Shown: positions 1 to 7,038 of the stretch, piece after piece
How the letters are laid out: each line of letters opens with the position of its first letter
Numbering within the stretch: position 1 is the stretch's first letter
Assembly: GCF_026340655.1 (NCBI RefSeq)
Contig: NZ_JAPEOZ010000001.1
Location: 7,378,001-7,442,000 of the forward strand
Source of the DNA: Streptomyces sp. NBC_01275
Lineage (GTDB): Bacteria; Actinomycetota; Actinomycetes; Streptomycetales; Streptomycetaceae
Length of the DNA: 64,000 bases
Reading direction: 5' to 3'
Translations under genes and position numbers: made by a program
Notes under the pieces: model-generated
What the model saw: only the letters and a program-made list of their open reading frames with translations
Databases searched by the model: none
What the model was told of the DNA's origin: nothing

Positions 1-185
1 GTCCGCTGCGCCTCCTGCCACTCGCAGACGGGGCACAGCGTGATCCCCTTGTACGACTCCGGGTACTCCGTCGGCTTCCGGCACAGCACGCACTCCGCGT
101 ACGGCGGCCCCTCGGCCTCGTCTGGGGCCACGGTCGGCCCGGTCGCGTCGATCAGGCAGTAGTCCCGGTCACCGGCGTCGCTCAT
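1..185 (-). CDS. Small CxxC...CxxC zinc-ribbon-like protein (partial, C-terminus outside window)
   Basis: Reading leftwards from an ATG at 185, the first 61 codons encode a short acidic protein beginning MSDAGDRDYC. It has a CVLCRKP motif followed about 16 residues later by LCPVC, the spacing of a treble-clef or zinc-ribbon metal site. The gene runs off the left edge, so its length and family cannot be decided. It is oriented with the polysaccharide deacetylase but starts 3' of that gene's stop, so it may be the next gene of the same transcript. The function is unknown; zinc binding is an inference from the cysteine pairs. Confidence 0.6.
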   Translation of the reverse strand, partial: MSDAGDRDYCLIDATGPTVAPDEAEGPPYAECVLCRKPTEYPESYKGITLCPVCEWQEAQR

Positions 186-203
186 GCCTCCAGCGTACGA
201 GGC

Positions 204-1067
204 TCACCGTCGCCCGTCGGCCGCGCCGATCAGCTCGGACACCTTCACGAACCGGTACCCCTGCCGGCGCAGCTCCGGCACGATCGCGCGCACCGCCCGC
301 TCGGTCGTCGGGGCGGCGCTGCGCGTGCAGTGCATGACCACGACCGACCCCGGCTGCACGCCCTCCAGCACCTGCCGGGCCACGGCGTCCGCGTCCGTCG
401 CGAACGCGTCCCCGCTCACCACGTCCCACTGCACCGCGGTCACGCCGGCGCCGCTCACCGCGCGCAGCGCCCGCTTGTCGTAGCAGCCGCCGGGGAAGCG
501 GAAGTAGGGCAGCGCGTCCGGCACGCCCGCCTTGCGGAAAGCGGTGTACGCGCGTTCCACGTCCGCCCGCATCCGGTCCTGCGGCACGGTCGGCAGGCCG
601 TAGCAGTCGTCGGTGAAGGCGTAGTGGCTGTAGGAGTGGTTGGCGATCTCGAAGCGCGGGTCGCGGCCGAGGGAGCGGGCCTGGTCCGGGTACTCCTCGG
701 CCCATCGCCCGGTCATGAACACGGTGGCCGGCACCTTCAGCGTCCGCAGTGCCGTGATCAGCCCCGGGTTGTCGAAGTGCTCGCCGGCCGCCGCCCGGGG
801 CCCCTGATCGGCGGTCATGTCGGCATCGAAGGTCAGTGCGACGGTCTTGTCGCCGGTGCGGGGCCCGTGCCGGAAGACGGGGGTGAGGCCGGCCGGGCCC
901 GGGGCCAGGGTGGGGGGCCGTGACGGGGCGGCGGAGGCGGCGGAAGAGGAAGGGTGAGCAGGGGCCGGCCGTGGGGCGTGCGGCTGCGGGGCCCGGGAGG
1001 CGCCGCAGGCGGCCAGGGCGGCGCCGAGGGCGCAGACGGCGGCGAGACGGCGTACGGGAACGATCAC
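204..1067 (-). CDS. Polysaccharide deacetylase lipoprotein (NodB/CE4 family)
   Basis: This 287-residue predicted lipoprotein should hydrolyse N-acetyl groups from cell-wall or chitin-type polysaccharide outside the membrane. A signal peptide ends in LAAC (Cys 21), followed by a Pro/Ala/Ser-rich tether to about residue 60. The NodB motifs are present in order: TFDAD (79-83, catalytic Asp and metal Asp), HSYSH (144-148, metal His pair), RFPGG (190-194), the WDVVSGD segment (about 214) and VVMHCT with the catalytic His (about 246). The GTG at 1067 is chosen because it immediately precedes the signal peptide. Longer starts would add an implausible leader, and no strong Shine-Dalgarno is visible for this start. 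The substrate is not known. Confidence 0.88.
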   Translation of the reverse strand: MIVPVRRLAAVCALGAALAACGASRAPQPHAPRPAPAHPSSSAASAAPSRPPTLAPGPAGLTPVFRHGPRTGDKTVALTFDADMTADQGPRAAAGEHFDNPGLITALRTLKVPATVFMTGRWAEEYPDQARSLGRDPRFEIANHSYSHYAFTDDCYGLPTVPQDRMRADVERAYTAFRKAGVPDALPYFRFPGGCYDKRALRAVSGAGVTAVQWDVVSGDAFATDADAVARQVLEGVQPGSVVVMHCTRSAAPTTERAVRAIVPELRRQGYRFVKVSELIGAADGRR

Positions 1068-1199
1068 GGTATGAAGATATGAGCAATGGATGGCTTTTCC
1101 GGGCCCGGGACGTGCGCGCCCGGACGGAGTCACCCGCCCGGGCCACGCCCGCCGGTCCGGTCAGCGGCGCACGTCAGCCGCGCACGTCAGCCGCGCACG

Positions 1200-2567
1200 T
1201 CAGCCGTGCCAGGGCCCCGTCACCGCGAACGTCGTGCCGGGCGTGTAGCAGTTGACGTACATCGTCCGGCCGTCGGGGGAGAAGGTGACGCCGGCGAACT
1301 CGCCCCACTCCGGGGCCTCGGGCGTCCCGATGGTCTGGCGGCCGCGGGCCATCGGGTAGACCTCGCCGCCGCGTGTCACGCCGAAGACGTGCTGGGCGCC
1401 GTTGCCGTCCTCGCAGACCATGAGACCGCCGCTGGGGGCGAGGCAGATGTTGTCCGGGGACTCGCCGGGGAGCTGGACGTCCGTGTCGGGGCCGAAGACG
1501 ATCACCAGGGTCAGCCGGCGGCGGGAGGGGTCGTAGCGCCAGATCTGGCCGTAGTGGTCGGCTGCCGAGCCGTCCGCGCCCCGTGCGAACGACGACACGA
1601 AGTACACGCACCGCCCGCCCCAGTAGCAGCCCTCGAGCTTCTGTGCGTGCGTGATGCCCCTCGGGCCGAAGTCCTGGAGCCGTACGGGGGTTTCGGCCGC
1701 CAGCGGGTCCGGTACGTCGACCCACTCGATGCCGTCGAAGACGGCGCCGGCGTCCTGGATCGAGGACAGGTCCGCGACGCCGGGGACGCGCATCGCCTGG
1801 AGCCGGCCGCCGGCGCGCAGAGAGCCCACTCCGCCCAGCGGCTTCTGAGGCAGAAAGCGGTAGAAGAGGCCGAACGGCTTGAGGAACGCGTCCTCCGTCT
1901 CGTAGACGATCCCGCGGTGCGGGTCGACGGCGATCGCCTCGTGCTGGAATCGGCCCATCGCGGTCAGCGGGACGGCGCCGGTACGCCGGGGGTCGGACGG
2001 GTCGACCTCGAAGATGAAGCCGTGGTCCTTCGTGTAACCGTTCGTGCCCGCCTTGTCCTCGGTCTCCTCGCAGGTCAGCCAGGTGTGCCAAGGGGTGGGT
2101 CCGCCCGCGCAGTTGACGGCCGTACCGGCGACGGCCACGCGCTCCGACAGCACCGTGTTGCGGGAGTCCAGCGTCAGGGCCGTACAGCCGCCCTTGCCGG
2201 CCGGGTCGTAGGTCAGGCCCTCGACGGTGGGGACGGGATGTGCGGCGGTGGGGCGGTTCTCGTGGTTGCGGACCAGGTGGACGCGGCCGCCTCGGCCGGG
2301 GAGGGCGGTCATGCCGTCGTGGTTGGAGGGGACCGGGCCCTCACCGGAGCGCAGCGGGTCGCCCTCGCGGGAGAGGACCCGGTAGCGGAAGCCCTCGGGG
2401 AGGTCGAGCAGGCCGTCCGGGTCGGGCACGAGCGGGCCGTAGCCGCTGTGGCCGACGGGCTGCGCGGCGGCGGTGCCGGCGAAGAGGTCGGAGAGGGCGC
2501 CGGTGAACGCGATGCCCGCTCCCAGGGCACCGGAGCGGGCGAGGATCTGACGTCGTGTCGCAGACAT
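1200..2567 (-). CDS. PhoX-family (DUF839) secreted phosphatase-like protein
   Basis: The 455-residue protein begins with a twin-arginine type leader (SATRRQIL, then a hydrophobic stretch ending AAAQP), so export by Tat is likely. The rest matches the PhoX/DUF839 beta-propeller family: HDGM near 83, LVRNHENRP near 100, WHTWLTCEETED with acidic calcium-type ligands, and a C-terminal GEFAGVTFSPDGRTMYVN blade. PhoX enzymes are calcium/iron alkaline phosphatases acting on phosphomonoesters, although many DUF839 members are uncharacterised. An AGGAAGG ribosome site lies about 9 bases upstream of the ATG. It is co-directional with the slipin gene upstream but separated by about 100 bases, so it probably has its own promoter. 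Confidence 0.85.
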   Translation of the reverse strand: MSATRRQILARSGALGAGIAFTGALSDLFAGTAAAQPVGHSGYGPLVPDPDGLLDLPEGFRYRVLSREGDPLRSGEGPVPSNHDGMTALPGRGGRVHLVRNHENRPTAAHPVPTVEGLTYDPAGKGGCTALTLDSRNTVLSERVAVAGTAVNCAGGPTPWHTWLTCEETEDKAGTNGYTKDHGFIFEVDPSDPRRTGAVPLTAMGRFQHEAIAVDPHRGIVYETEDAFLKPFGLFYRFLPQKPLGGVGSLRAGGRLQAMRVPGVADLSSIQDAGAVFDGIEWVDVPDPLAAETPVRLQDFGPRGITHAQKLEGCYWGGRCVYFVSSFARGADGSAADHYGQIWRYDPSRRRLTLVIVFGPDTDVQLPGESPDNICLAPSGGLMVCEDGNGAQHVFGVTRGGEVYPMARGRQTIGTPEAPEWGEFAGVTFSPDGRTMYVNCYTPGTTFAVTGPWHG

Positions 2568-2665
2568 GCGGGAACCTTCCTGCTGGCGGACAGGAACTGC
2601 GGAACTGTGATCCCGCTGTGTCTATCACCCGACACGCGCCTCGGGAACCACGCGTGTACCACGTG

Positions 2666-3562
2666 TCACGGGTCTACGGACCGCTGTGGAGGCTGCGGGG
2701 GAAGCGGTTGCGGGGGCTGCGACGGAAACTGCGGTGGAAGCGGTTGCTGAGGCGGTTGCTGGGGCTGCTGCTGGGGTTGCTGTGGGGACTGTTGCGAGGG
2801 CTGTTGCTGGGCCTTCTCCAGGAAGCGCAGGAGCTCCACCGGGAAGGGCAGGACGAGGGTGGAGTTCTTCTCGGCGGCCACGGCCACCACCGTCTGCAGC
2901 AGCCTCAGCTGGAGCGCGGCGGGCTGCTCGGACATCTCCTTGGCCGCCTCGGCGAGCTTCTTCGACGCCTGGAGTTCGGCGTCGGCGTTGATGATCCGGG
3001 CGCGCCGCTCACGGTCGGCCTCGGCCTGGCGGGCCATGGAGCGTTTCATCGTGTCCGGCAGCGACACGTCCTTGATCTCGACGCGGTCGATCTGCACGCC
3101 CCAGCCGATGGCAGGGCTGTCGATCATCAGCTCCAGGCCCTGGTTGAGCTTCTCCCGGTTCGACAGCAGGTCGTCCAGGTCGCTCTTGCCGATGATCGAC
3201 CGCAGGGAGGTCTGCGCCATCTGCGAGACGGCGAAACGGTAGTCCTCGACGTTGATGAGCGCGGCCGTCGCGTCCACGACCCGGAAGTACACGACCGCGT
3301 CGACCCGCACGGTCACGTTGTCGCGGGTGATGCCCTCCTGGGCCGGAATGGGCATCGTCACGATCTGCATGTTGACCTTGCGCAGCCGGTCCACGGCCGG
3401 GATGACCAGCGTGAACCCCGGCGGGCGTACCTCGCCGCGCAGCCGGCCGAGCCGCAGGACCACCCCGCGCTCGTACTGCTTGACCACCCGTGCGGCCGCA
3501 CCGAGATAGGCGGCCCCCGCGACACCGACCACCGCGGCCACGCCCAGCAGCTCCTGGAGCAT
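2666..3562 (-). CDS. Slipin (stomatin-like SPFH membrane protein) with P/Q-rich tail
   Basis: This 298-residue protein has one N-terminal membrane segment (about residues 5-25) followed by a stomatin/SPFH domain: KQYERGVVLRLGR, NVTVRVDAVVYFRV, ALINVEDYRFAV and DVSLPDTMKRSMARQAEADRE are family hallmarks. Slipins oligomerise on the membrane and organise microdomains or partner proteases. A coiled region follows, then an unusual tail of about 45 residues made almost only of Gln, Pro and a few Leu/Ser. A GAGGAGG ribosome site sits about 6 bases before the ATG. No NfeD-type protease partner is adjacent, which is the usual companion of slipin operons. Confidence 0.9.
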   Translation of the reverse strand: MLQELLGVAAVVGVAGAAYLGAAARVVKQYERGVVLRLGRLRGEVRPPGFTLVIPAVDRLRKVNMQIVTMPIPAQEGITRDNVTVRVDAVVYFRVVDATAALINVEDYRFAVSQMAQTSLRSIIGKSDLDDLLSNREKLNQGLELMIDSPAIGWGVQIDRVEIKDVSLPDTMKRSMARQAEADRERRARIINADAELQASKKLAEAAKEMSEQPAALQLRLLQTVVAVAAEKNSTLVLPFPVELLRFLEKAQQQPSQQSPQQPQQQPQQPPQQPLPPQFPSQPPQPLPPQPPQRSVDP

Positions 3563-3671
3563 GACGACCTCCTCGGGAAGAGGGCCGTTCCGTCTGCTCC
3601 TGCAACGATATGCCCGCCGCCAGGCCCGGGGCCACGCCCCGAGCCCCGGGCCGGACGGCGAGCGCCGGGGG

Positions 3672-5159
3672 CTACCCGGCCGTCACCGGTTCCGTCACCT
3701 TCACCGGCTCCGTACCGACCGCGCTGTGGCGTTCGGCCCAGGTTTCCAGGGCCGTACGGCAGGCGTGGTCGAGGTGGTGCAGACCGGAGAGGTCCAGCTC
3801 GACCGGGCGGTCCTGCGGGAGGGCCTCCAGGCTGTCGAGGATCTTCGGCAGCCGCAGGAAGGTCGCGTTGCCCGACAGATACGCCTGGACGGGACCCGCG
3901 CCCTTGTCCACGACCTCCATCTTGAGGTGCGAGGCCTCCCAGGCGGTCTTGGCGACGGCGAGCGCGAGACCGATGAGGACGCCCTCGAACATGCTGACCG
4001 CGACGATCGACACGGCCGTGACCACCAGGATCAGCGCCTCGCCGCGATGCTCGCGCCACAGTCCCGCGATCGCCCGGACGGGGACGAGCTTGGCGCCGGC
4101 GTGGACGAGGATGCCCGCCAGCGCCGGGATCGGGATGTACGCCAGCACGCCCGGCAGCAGCGCCGCGAACAGCAGCAGCCACACCCCGTGCAGCACCCGG
4201 GACGCCTTGGTCCGGGCGCCCGCCTGGACGTTGGCCGCGCTGCGCACGATCACCGCGGTCATCGGCAGGGCGCCGAGCGCACCGCAGAGCGCGTTGCCCG
4301 CGCCCTGCGCGATCAGCTCCTTGTCGTACTCGGTGCGCGGGCCGTCGTGCAGCCGGTCCACCGCCGCCGCGCTGAACAGCGACTCGGCGGACGCGATCAG
4401 GGTGAACGCGACGATCGTGCCGAGCAGTCCGACGTGCGCCAGTTCGCCGAAGGCGGCCAGGGACGGCGGCTGGATCGAGCCGAGCAGACCCTGCACCTCG
4501 ACGGTGGCCACCGGCAGGTCCAGCAGCAGGGCGGCGAGCGTCGCCAGGCCCACTGCGGCGAGCGGGCCGGGCACCGTGCGGACCTTCGCCGGCAACCGCT
4601 TCCACAACACGAGCACGGCGATGGTGCCGGCTCCGAGCGCGAGCGAGGCCGACGCGGCGGCGCTGCCACCCGCGTCCACGAGCGCCTCGGGCAGCCCGGC
4701 GATCTTCCCCGGGCCGGACTCCGGGGCCTTGGCGCCGACCACCGAATACAGCTGACCGGCGATCAGCACCAGGCCGATTCCGGCCAGCATGCCCTCGACG
4801 ACGGAGACCGAGATGGCCCGGAAGTAGCGCCCCAGCTTGAGGGCGCCCATGGCGATCTGCAGGGCGCCCGTGGCGAGGACGATCACTCCGAGGGCGGGCA
4901 GGCCGAACTCCCGCACCGCCTCGAAGACCAGCACGGTCAGACCGGCCGCGGGACCGGACACCTGCAGACTGCTGCCGCGCATCAGACCGGTGACGAGACC
5001 GCCGACGATGCCGGTGACGAGCCCGAGCTCGGCCGGCACGCCGGAGGCCACGGCCACGCCCACGCACAGCGGGAGCGCGACCAGGAAGACGACGAGTGAA
5101 GCAGCGAAGTCCTGCTTCAGATGAGGGAACCTGGCTATTCGACGGGTGTTCTCGGTCAT
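3672..5159 (-). CDS. SulP-family anion transporter with STAS domain (probable bicarbonate/sulfate permease)
   Basis: This 495-residue integral membrane protein has the SulP fold: LKQDFAASLVVFLVALPLCVGVAVASG at the N-terminus, repeated hydrophobic helices and a C-terminal STAS domain (about 400-480). It starts 8 bases after the stop of the carbonic anhydrase, so the two are co-transcribed. SulP members move sulfate, bicarbonate or other anions; pairing with a carbonic anhydrase argues for bicarbonate. The ATG at 5159 (MTENTRR) is chosen because the upstream extension is low-complexity Arg/Gly/Ala overlapping the anhydrase gene. Confidence 0.9.
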   Translation of the reverse strand: MTENTRRIARFPHLKQDFAASLVVFLVALPLCVGVAVASGVPAELGLVTGIVGGLVTGLMRGSSLQVSGPAAGLTVLVFEAVREFGLPALGVIVLATGALQIAMGALKLGRYFRAISVSVVEGMLAGIGLVLIAGQLYSVVGAKAPESGPGKIAGLPEALVDAGGSAAASASLALGAGTIAVLVLWKRLPAKVRTVPGPLAAVGLATLAALLLDLPVATVEVQGLLGSIQPPSLAAFGELAHVGLLGTIVAFTLIASAESLFSAAAVDRLHDGPRTEYDKELIAQGAGNALCGALGALPMTAVIVRSAANVQAGARTKASRVLHGVWLLLFAALLPGVLAYIPIPALAGILVHAGAKLVPVRAIAGLWREHRGEALILVVTAVSIVAVSMFEGVLIGLALAVAKTAWEASHLKMEVVDKGAGPVQAYLSGNATFLRLPKILDSLEALPQDRPVELDLSGLHHLDHACRTALETWAERHSAVGTEPVKVTEPVTAG

Positions 5160-5167
5160 CGCGGCGC

Positions 5168-5749
5168 TCACAGGGCCTGGAAGCCGTCGGTGTCCACGCG
5201 GTGCTCCAGCACGGCGCCGGTGTGCACCTCGTAGTACCAGCCGCGCACCCGCAGCCGGCCGTCGGCCACCCGCTTCTCCACGCACGGGTAGGAGCGCAGC
5301 CGCAGCAGTTGGGCGAGCACGTGGTTCTGCACCGCCAGGGCGACCGTCGGGTCGTCCGGGTCGGCGGCCGACGGCTCGTCCGCGGCGTGGGCGAGCCAGT
5401 CGCGGACGGCTGGGACGCCGTCGAGGTCGTCGCCGCGCACCAGCGCGCCGACGGCCCCGCAGTGGGAGTGGCCGCAGACGACGATGTCCTGGACGCCGAG
5501 CACCTCCACGGCGTACTCGATGGTGGCGGCCTCGCCGGTGGGACGTTCGGAGAGGTAGGGGGGCACGATGTTGCCCGCGGTGCGCAGCTCGAAGAGCTCG
5601 CCGGGGCGGGCGCCCGTGATCAGCGCGGGAACGACCCGCGAGTCGGAGCAGGTGATGAACAGGACCTGCGGGGACTGGCCTTCGGCCAGCTTGGCGAACT
5701 CCTCAGGGCGCTGTCCGAACGTACGGGCGTTGTCGATGAGGGGCTGCAT
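5168..5749 (-). CDS. Beta-class carbonic anhydrase
   Basis: This 193-residue cytoplasmic enzyme interconverts CO2 and bicarbonate. The zinc site and catalytic dyad are intact: CSDSR (Cys 34, Asp 36, Arg 38) and HSHC (His 94, Cys 97), with the RTAGN segment between them. Length and motif spacing are normal for the family. A GGAGGAG ribosome site lies upstream of the ATG. It is the first gene of a two-gene operon with the SulP transporter, suggesting a bicarbonate uptake or CO2-trapping unit that feeds carboxylation reactions. Confidence 0.93.
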   Translation of the reverse strand: MQPLIDNARTFGQRPEEFAKLAEGQSPQVLFITCSDSRVVPALITGARPGELFELRTAGNIVPPYLSERPTGEAATIEYAVEVLGVQDIVVCGHSHCGAVGALVRGDDLDGVPAVRDWLAHAADEPSAADPDDPTVALAVQNHVLAQLLRLRSYPCVEKRVADGRLRVRGWYYEVHTGAVLEHRVDTDGFQAL

Positions 5750-5839
5750 GACGTGGTGACTCCTCCTGGCGCGCGTGGGGGCGCGTCGGACGTGCAGGAC
5801 ACAGGACAGGTGGGGGAAGCGCTGTTCTGCTCTGCTCTC

Positions 5840-6283
5840 TCAGCAGCGGAAGATCTGAAGTGCCGCGGGAGAGTGGGCCGTCGAGGATCTCGACGAGCGA
5901 TGGTGGGGCTCGGCCGGCCGGGCTGGCTGGTGGGCGGCCGCGGGATCCAGCGCCAGCAGCGCGCGCTCGGGCTCCTGGGAGGCCGGCGCGGCGGCGACGG
6001 TGGCGCGGTGCCGGTCGCGGGGGCGCGCCGGGTCGGCGGGACCGCCGATGGGGGTCCCCCCGCTCGAGGCCGTTCGAGAGTGGGGGTGGTCGCAGCCGCG
6101 CATCGTGACGATCTCGTCGCGCAGGGCTTTGACGGAGGGTTTGATTCCGGGCTGAGCCTTGGCCTCGACCTGACGCGTTGTGTATGCGTGTGCGAAGGAA
6201 GACGTGGCAGCGAAGAACGGGAGGGCGAGCAGAACGGCGGCGAGGAGCGAAACCACGGTCCGGGCCGTCGTACCTCGGAACAT
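5840..6283 (-). CDS. Small secreted protein of unknown function, interrupted by a palindromic repeat
   Basis: The 147-residue ORF begins MFRGTTARTVVSLLAAV with a clear Sec signal peptide ending near AHA (residue 32) and a very strong GGAGGGGGG ribosome site about 8 bases before the ATG. The first 65 residues look like a genuine secreted protein. After that comes the peptide PHSRTASSGGTPIGG, which is encoded by the palindromic element at 6053-6086, and the remainder is compositionally odd (Arg/Ala/Pro-rich, ending QIFRC). The C-terminal half may therefore be out of its ancestral frame or non-native. No family was recognised. Confidence 0.5.
   Translation of the reverse strand: MFRGTTARTVVSLLAAVLLALPFFAATSSFAHAYTTRQVEAKAQPGIKPSVKALRDEIVTMRGCDHPHSRTASSGGTPIGGPADPARPRDRHRATVAAAPASQEPERALLALDPAAAHQPARPAEPHHRSSRSSTAHSPAALQIFRC
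6053..6086. repeat. Imperfect palindromic element inside a coding region
   Basis: The segment contains CCCCC-GCTCGA, a short spacer, then TCGAG-AGTGGGGG: two GC-rich arms able to form a hairpin. The flanking GGGGT/ACCCC extends the pairing imperfectly. It resembles the dispersed short palindromic elements I know from Streptomyces genomes, which often interrupt or end genes. Only this copy was noticed in the window. Confidence 0.55.
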
Positions 6284-6321
6284 GTGCCCCCCTCCGGATG
6301 GTTCGCGCTTCTAGTCCATAC

Positions 6322-6346
6322 CAACGACTGGTCAACGACTGGTCAA
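6322..6346. promoter_or_regulatory. 11-bp tandem repeat upstream of the small secreted protein
   Basis: The unit CAACGACTGGT occurs twice back to back and is followed by CAA. On the coding (minus) strand this gives two phased TTGACCAG blocks at one helical turn, a common arrangement for activator or sigma-region contacts. It lies 39-63 bases upstream of the ATG of the secreted protein, so a role in its promoter is plausible but unproven. Confidence 0.5.
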
Positions 6347-6353
6347 GAAACAC

Positions 6354-6385
6354 GTTAACCCTGCGAAGTTGTTTGCAGGGTTAAC
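6354..6385. promoter_or_regulatory. Perfect 11-bp inverted repeat (operator or hairpin)
   Basis: GTTAACCCTGC and its exact reverse complement GCAGGGTTAAC are separated by a 10-base AT-richer spacer. The arms contain the rare (for this genome) GTTAAC hexamer twice. The element sits immediately upstream of the tandem CAACGACTGGT repeat and the secreted-protein promoter, so a dimeric repressor site is the simplest reading. It is not followed by a T-tract and no gene ends nearby, which argues against a terminator. Confidence 0.55.
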
Positions 6386-6488
6386 TCGGCGTTTCGAGAA
6401 GGAGTGCGCCTCAAAAGAGTGCGTTGTCTGGCGCGAACCGGTCCTTGACCTGGAAGGGGGAGATCGACTAGAGGCTGTGCCGGCGGGT

Positions 6489-6707
6489 GCTAGTGCTGTG
6501 ACCGCATAGGTTCGCCGGGTCGGCGGTCGTGGCGGTTGCATGTGCGGTGACATCCGATCCGACCGCTGGAGGCGCGGTGGCCGAGCCCGTCCGTGTGCGC
6601 AGACTGACCGACCACGAGGGGCAGAAGCTGCAGCAGATCGTGCGCCGGGGCAGCACGAGTTCGGTGCGCTACCGGCGGGCGATGATGCTGCTGGCCTCCG
6701 CTGGAGG
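6489..6707 (+). mobile_element. Left truncated copy of an IS630-family 5' end (219 bp)
   Basis: This segment is 217/219 identical to the reverse complement of 9217-9435. It encodes the N-terminal helix-turn-helix region of an IS630-type transposase (AEPVRVRRLTDHEGQKLQQ, then GSTSSVRYRRAMMLLAS). The outer end starts at a TA dinucleotide (6491-6492) followed by GTGCTGTGACC, consistent with the TA target duplication of IS630/Tc1-mariner elements. The reading frame breaks after the Ala-Gly-Gly near 6707, so no full transposase is made. Confidence 0.8.
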
Positions 6708-6822
6708 AAAACGGGTGCCGGGAACACGCTGGCCGCGCTGAAATCGATCCGCGCCGCCCGGCCCGACGGCGCACCGATCTACGTGATCCTGGACAACCTG
6801 TCCGCCCACAAGGGCGCGCCGC
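6708..6822 (+). pseudogene. IS630-family transposase, C-terminal DDE fragment
   Basis: In the frame beginning AAA at 6708 the translation reads KTGAGNTLAALKSIRAARP and then IYVILDNLSAHKG, the DDE-domain block of IS630 transposases. It is fused, one base out of frame, to the N-terminal fragment, so the middle of the transposase (roughly 150 or more residues) is missing. The sequence around CGGGTGCCG at the junction fits both flanking frames, suggesting deletion at a microhomology. It ends abruptly where a TetR-like coding fragment begins. Confidence 0.7.
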
Positions 6823-6924
6823 GAGCGGGCCAGACAGGCCAAGCGTGAGCGCATCATGACCGCAGCCCGCGAACTGTTCGCCGCACATGGCGTCAGCGGG
6901 GTCACGGCACAGCAGCCGGCCGTG
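6823..6924 (+). pseudogene. TetR-family regulator, N-terminal fragment
   Basis: One frame reads RERARQAKRERIMTAARELF then AAHGVSGVTAQQ, a textbook start of a TetR DNA-binding domain (helix 1 plus the A-x-x-LF-x-x-x-G motif). After AQQ, where the helix-turn-helix should continue with an I-A-x-x-A-G-V type sequence, the translation becomes unrelated Pro/Arg-rich text. The fragment is therefore about 33 residues of a broken gene, joined directly to transposase debris. Confidence 0.6.
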
Positions 6925-6959
6925 CCCGCAGGTCCGCCCCGTCCCGTTCGGCCGCGCCC

Positions 6960-6991
6960 GGAGCCCCGGGACCGGTCGGTCCCGGGGCTCC
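6960..6991. terminator. Strong hairpin terminator downstream of the quinone oxidoreductase
   Basis: A perfect 15-bp inverted repeat (GGAGCCCCGGGACCG and its complement) closes over a 2-base spacer, 48 bases past the stop codon of the oxidoreductase. Such uninterrupted GC stems without a U-tract are the usual Streptomyces terminator form. It may also protect the gene from read-through out of the transposase fragment. Confidence 0.75.
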
Positions 6992-7038
6992 GGTCCCGCT
7001 CCACCTGCCCGCAGCCGACCCGGCCGGGGCGGCCGGCG

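Noticed and set aside
3358..5067. 569-codon open frame opposite slipin and overlapping SulP
   Set aside because: It is an Arg/Gly/Ala-rich shadow of the SulP and slipin genes in another frame; the true frames carry clear family motifs.
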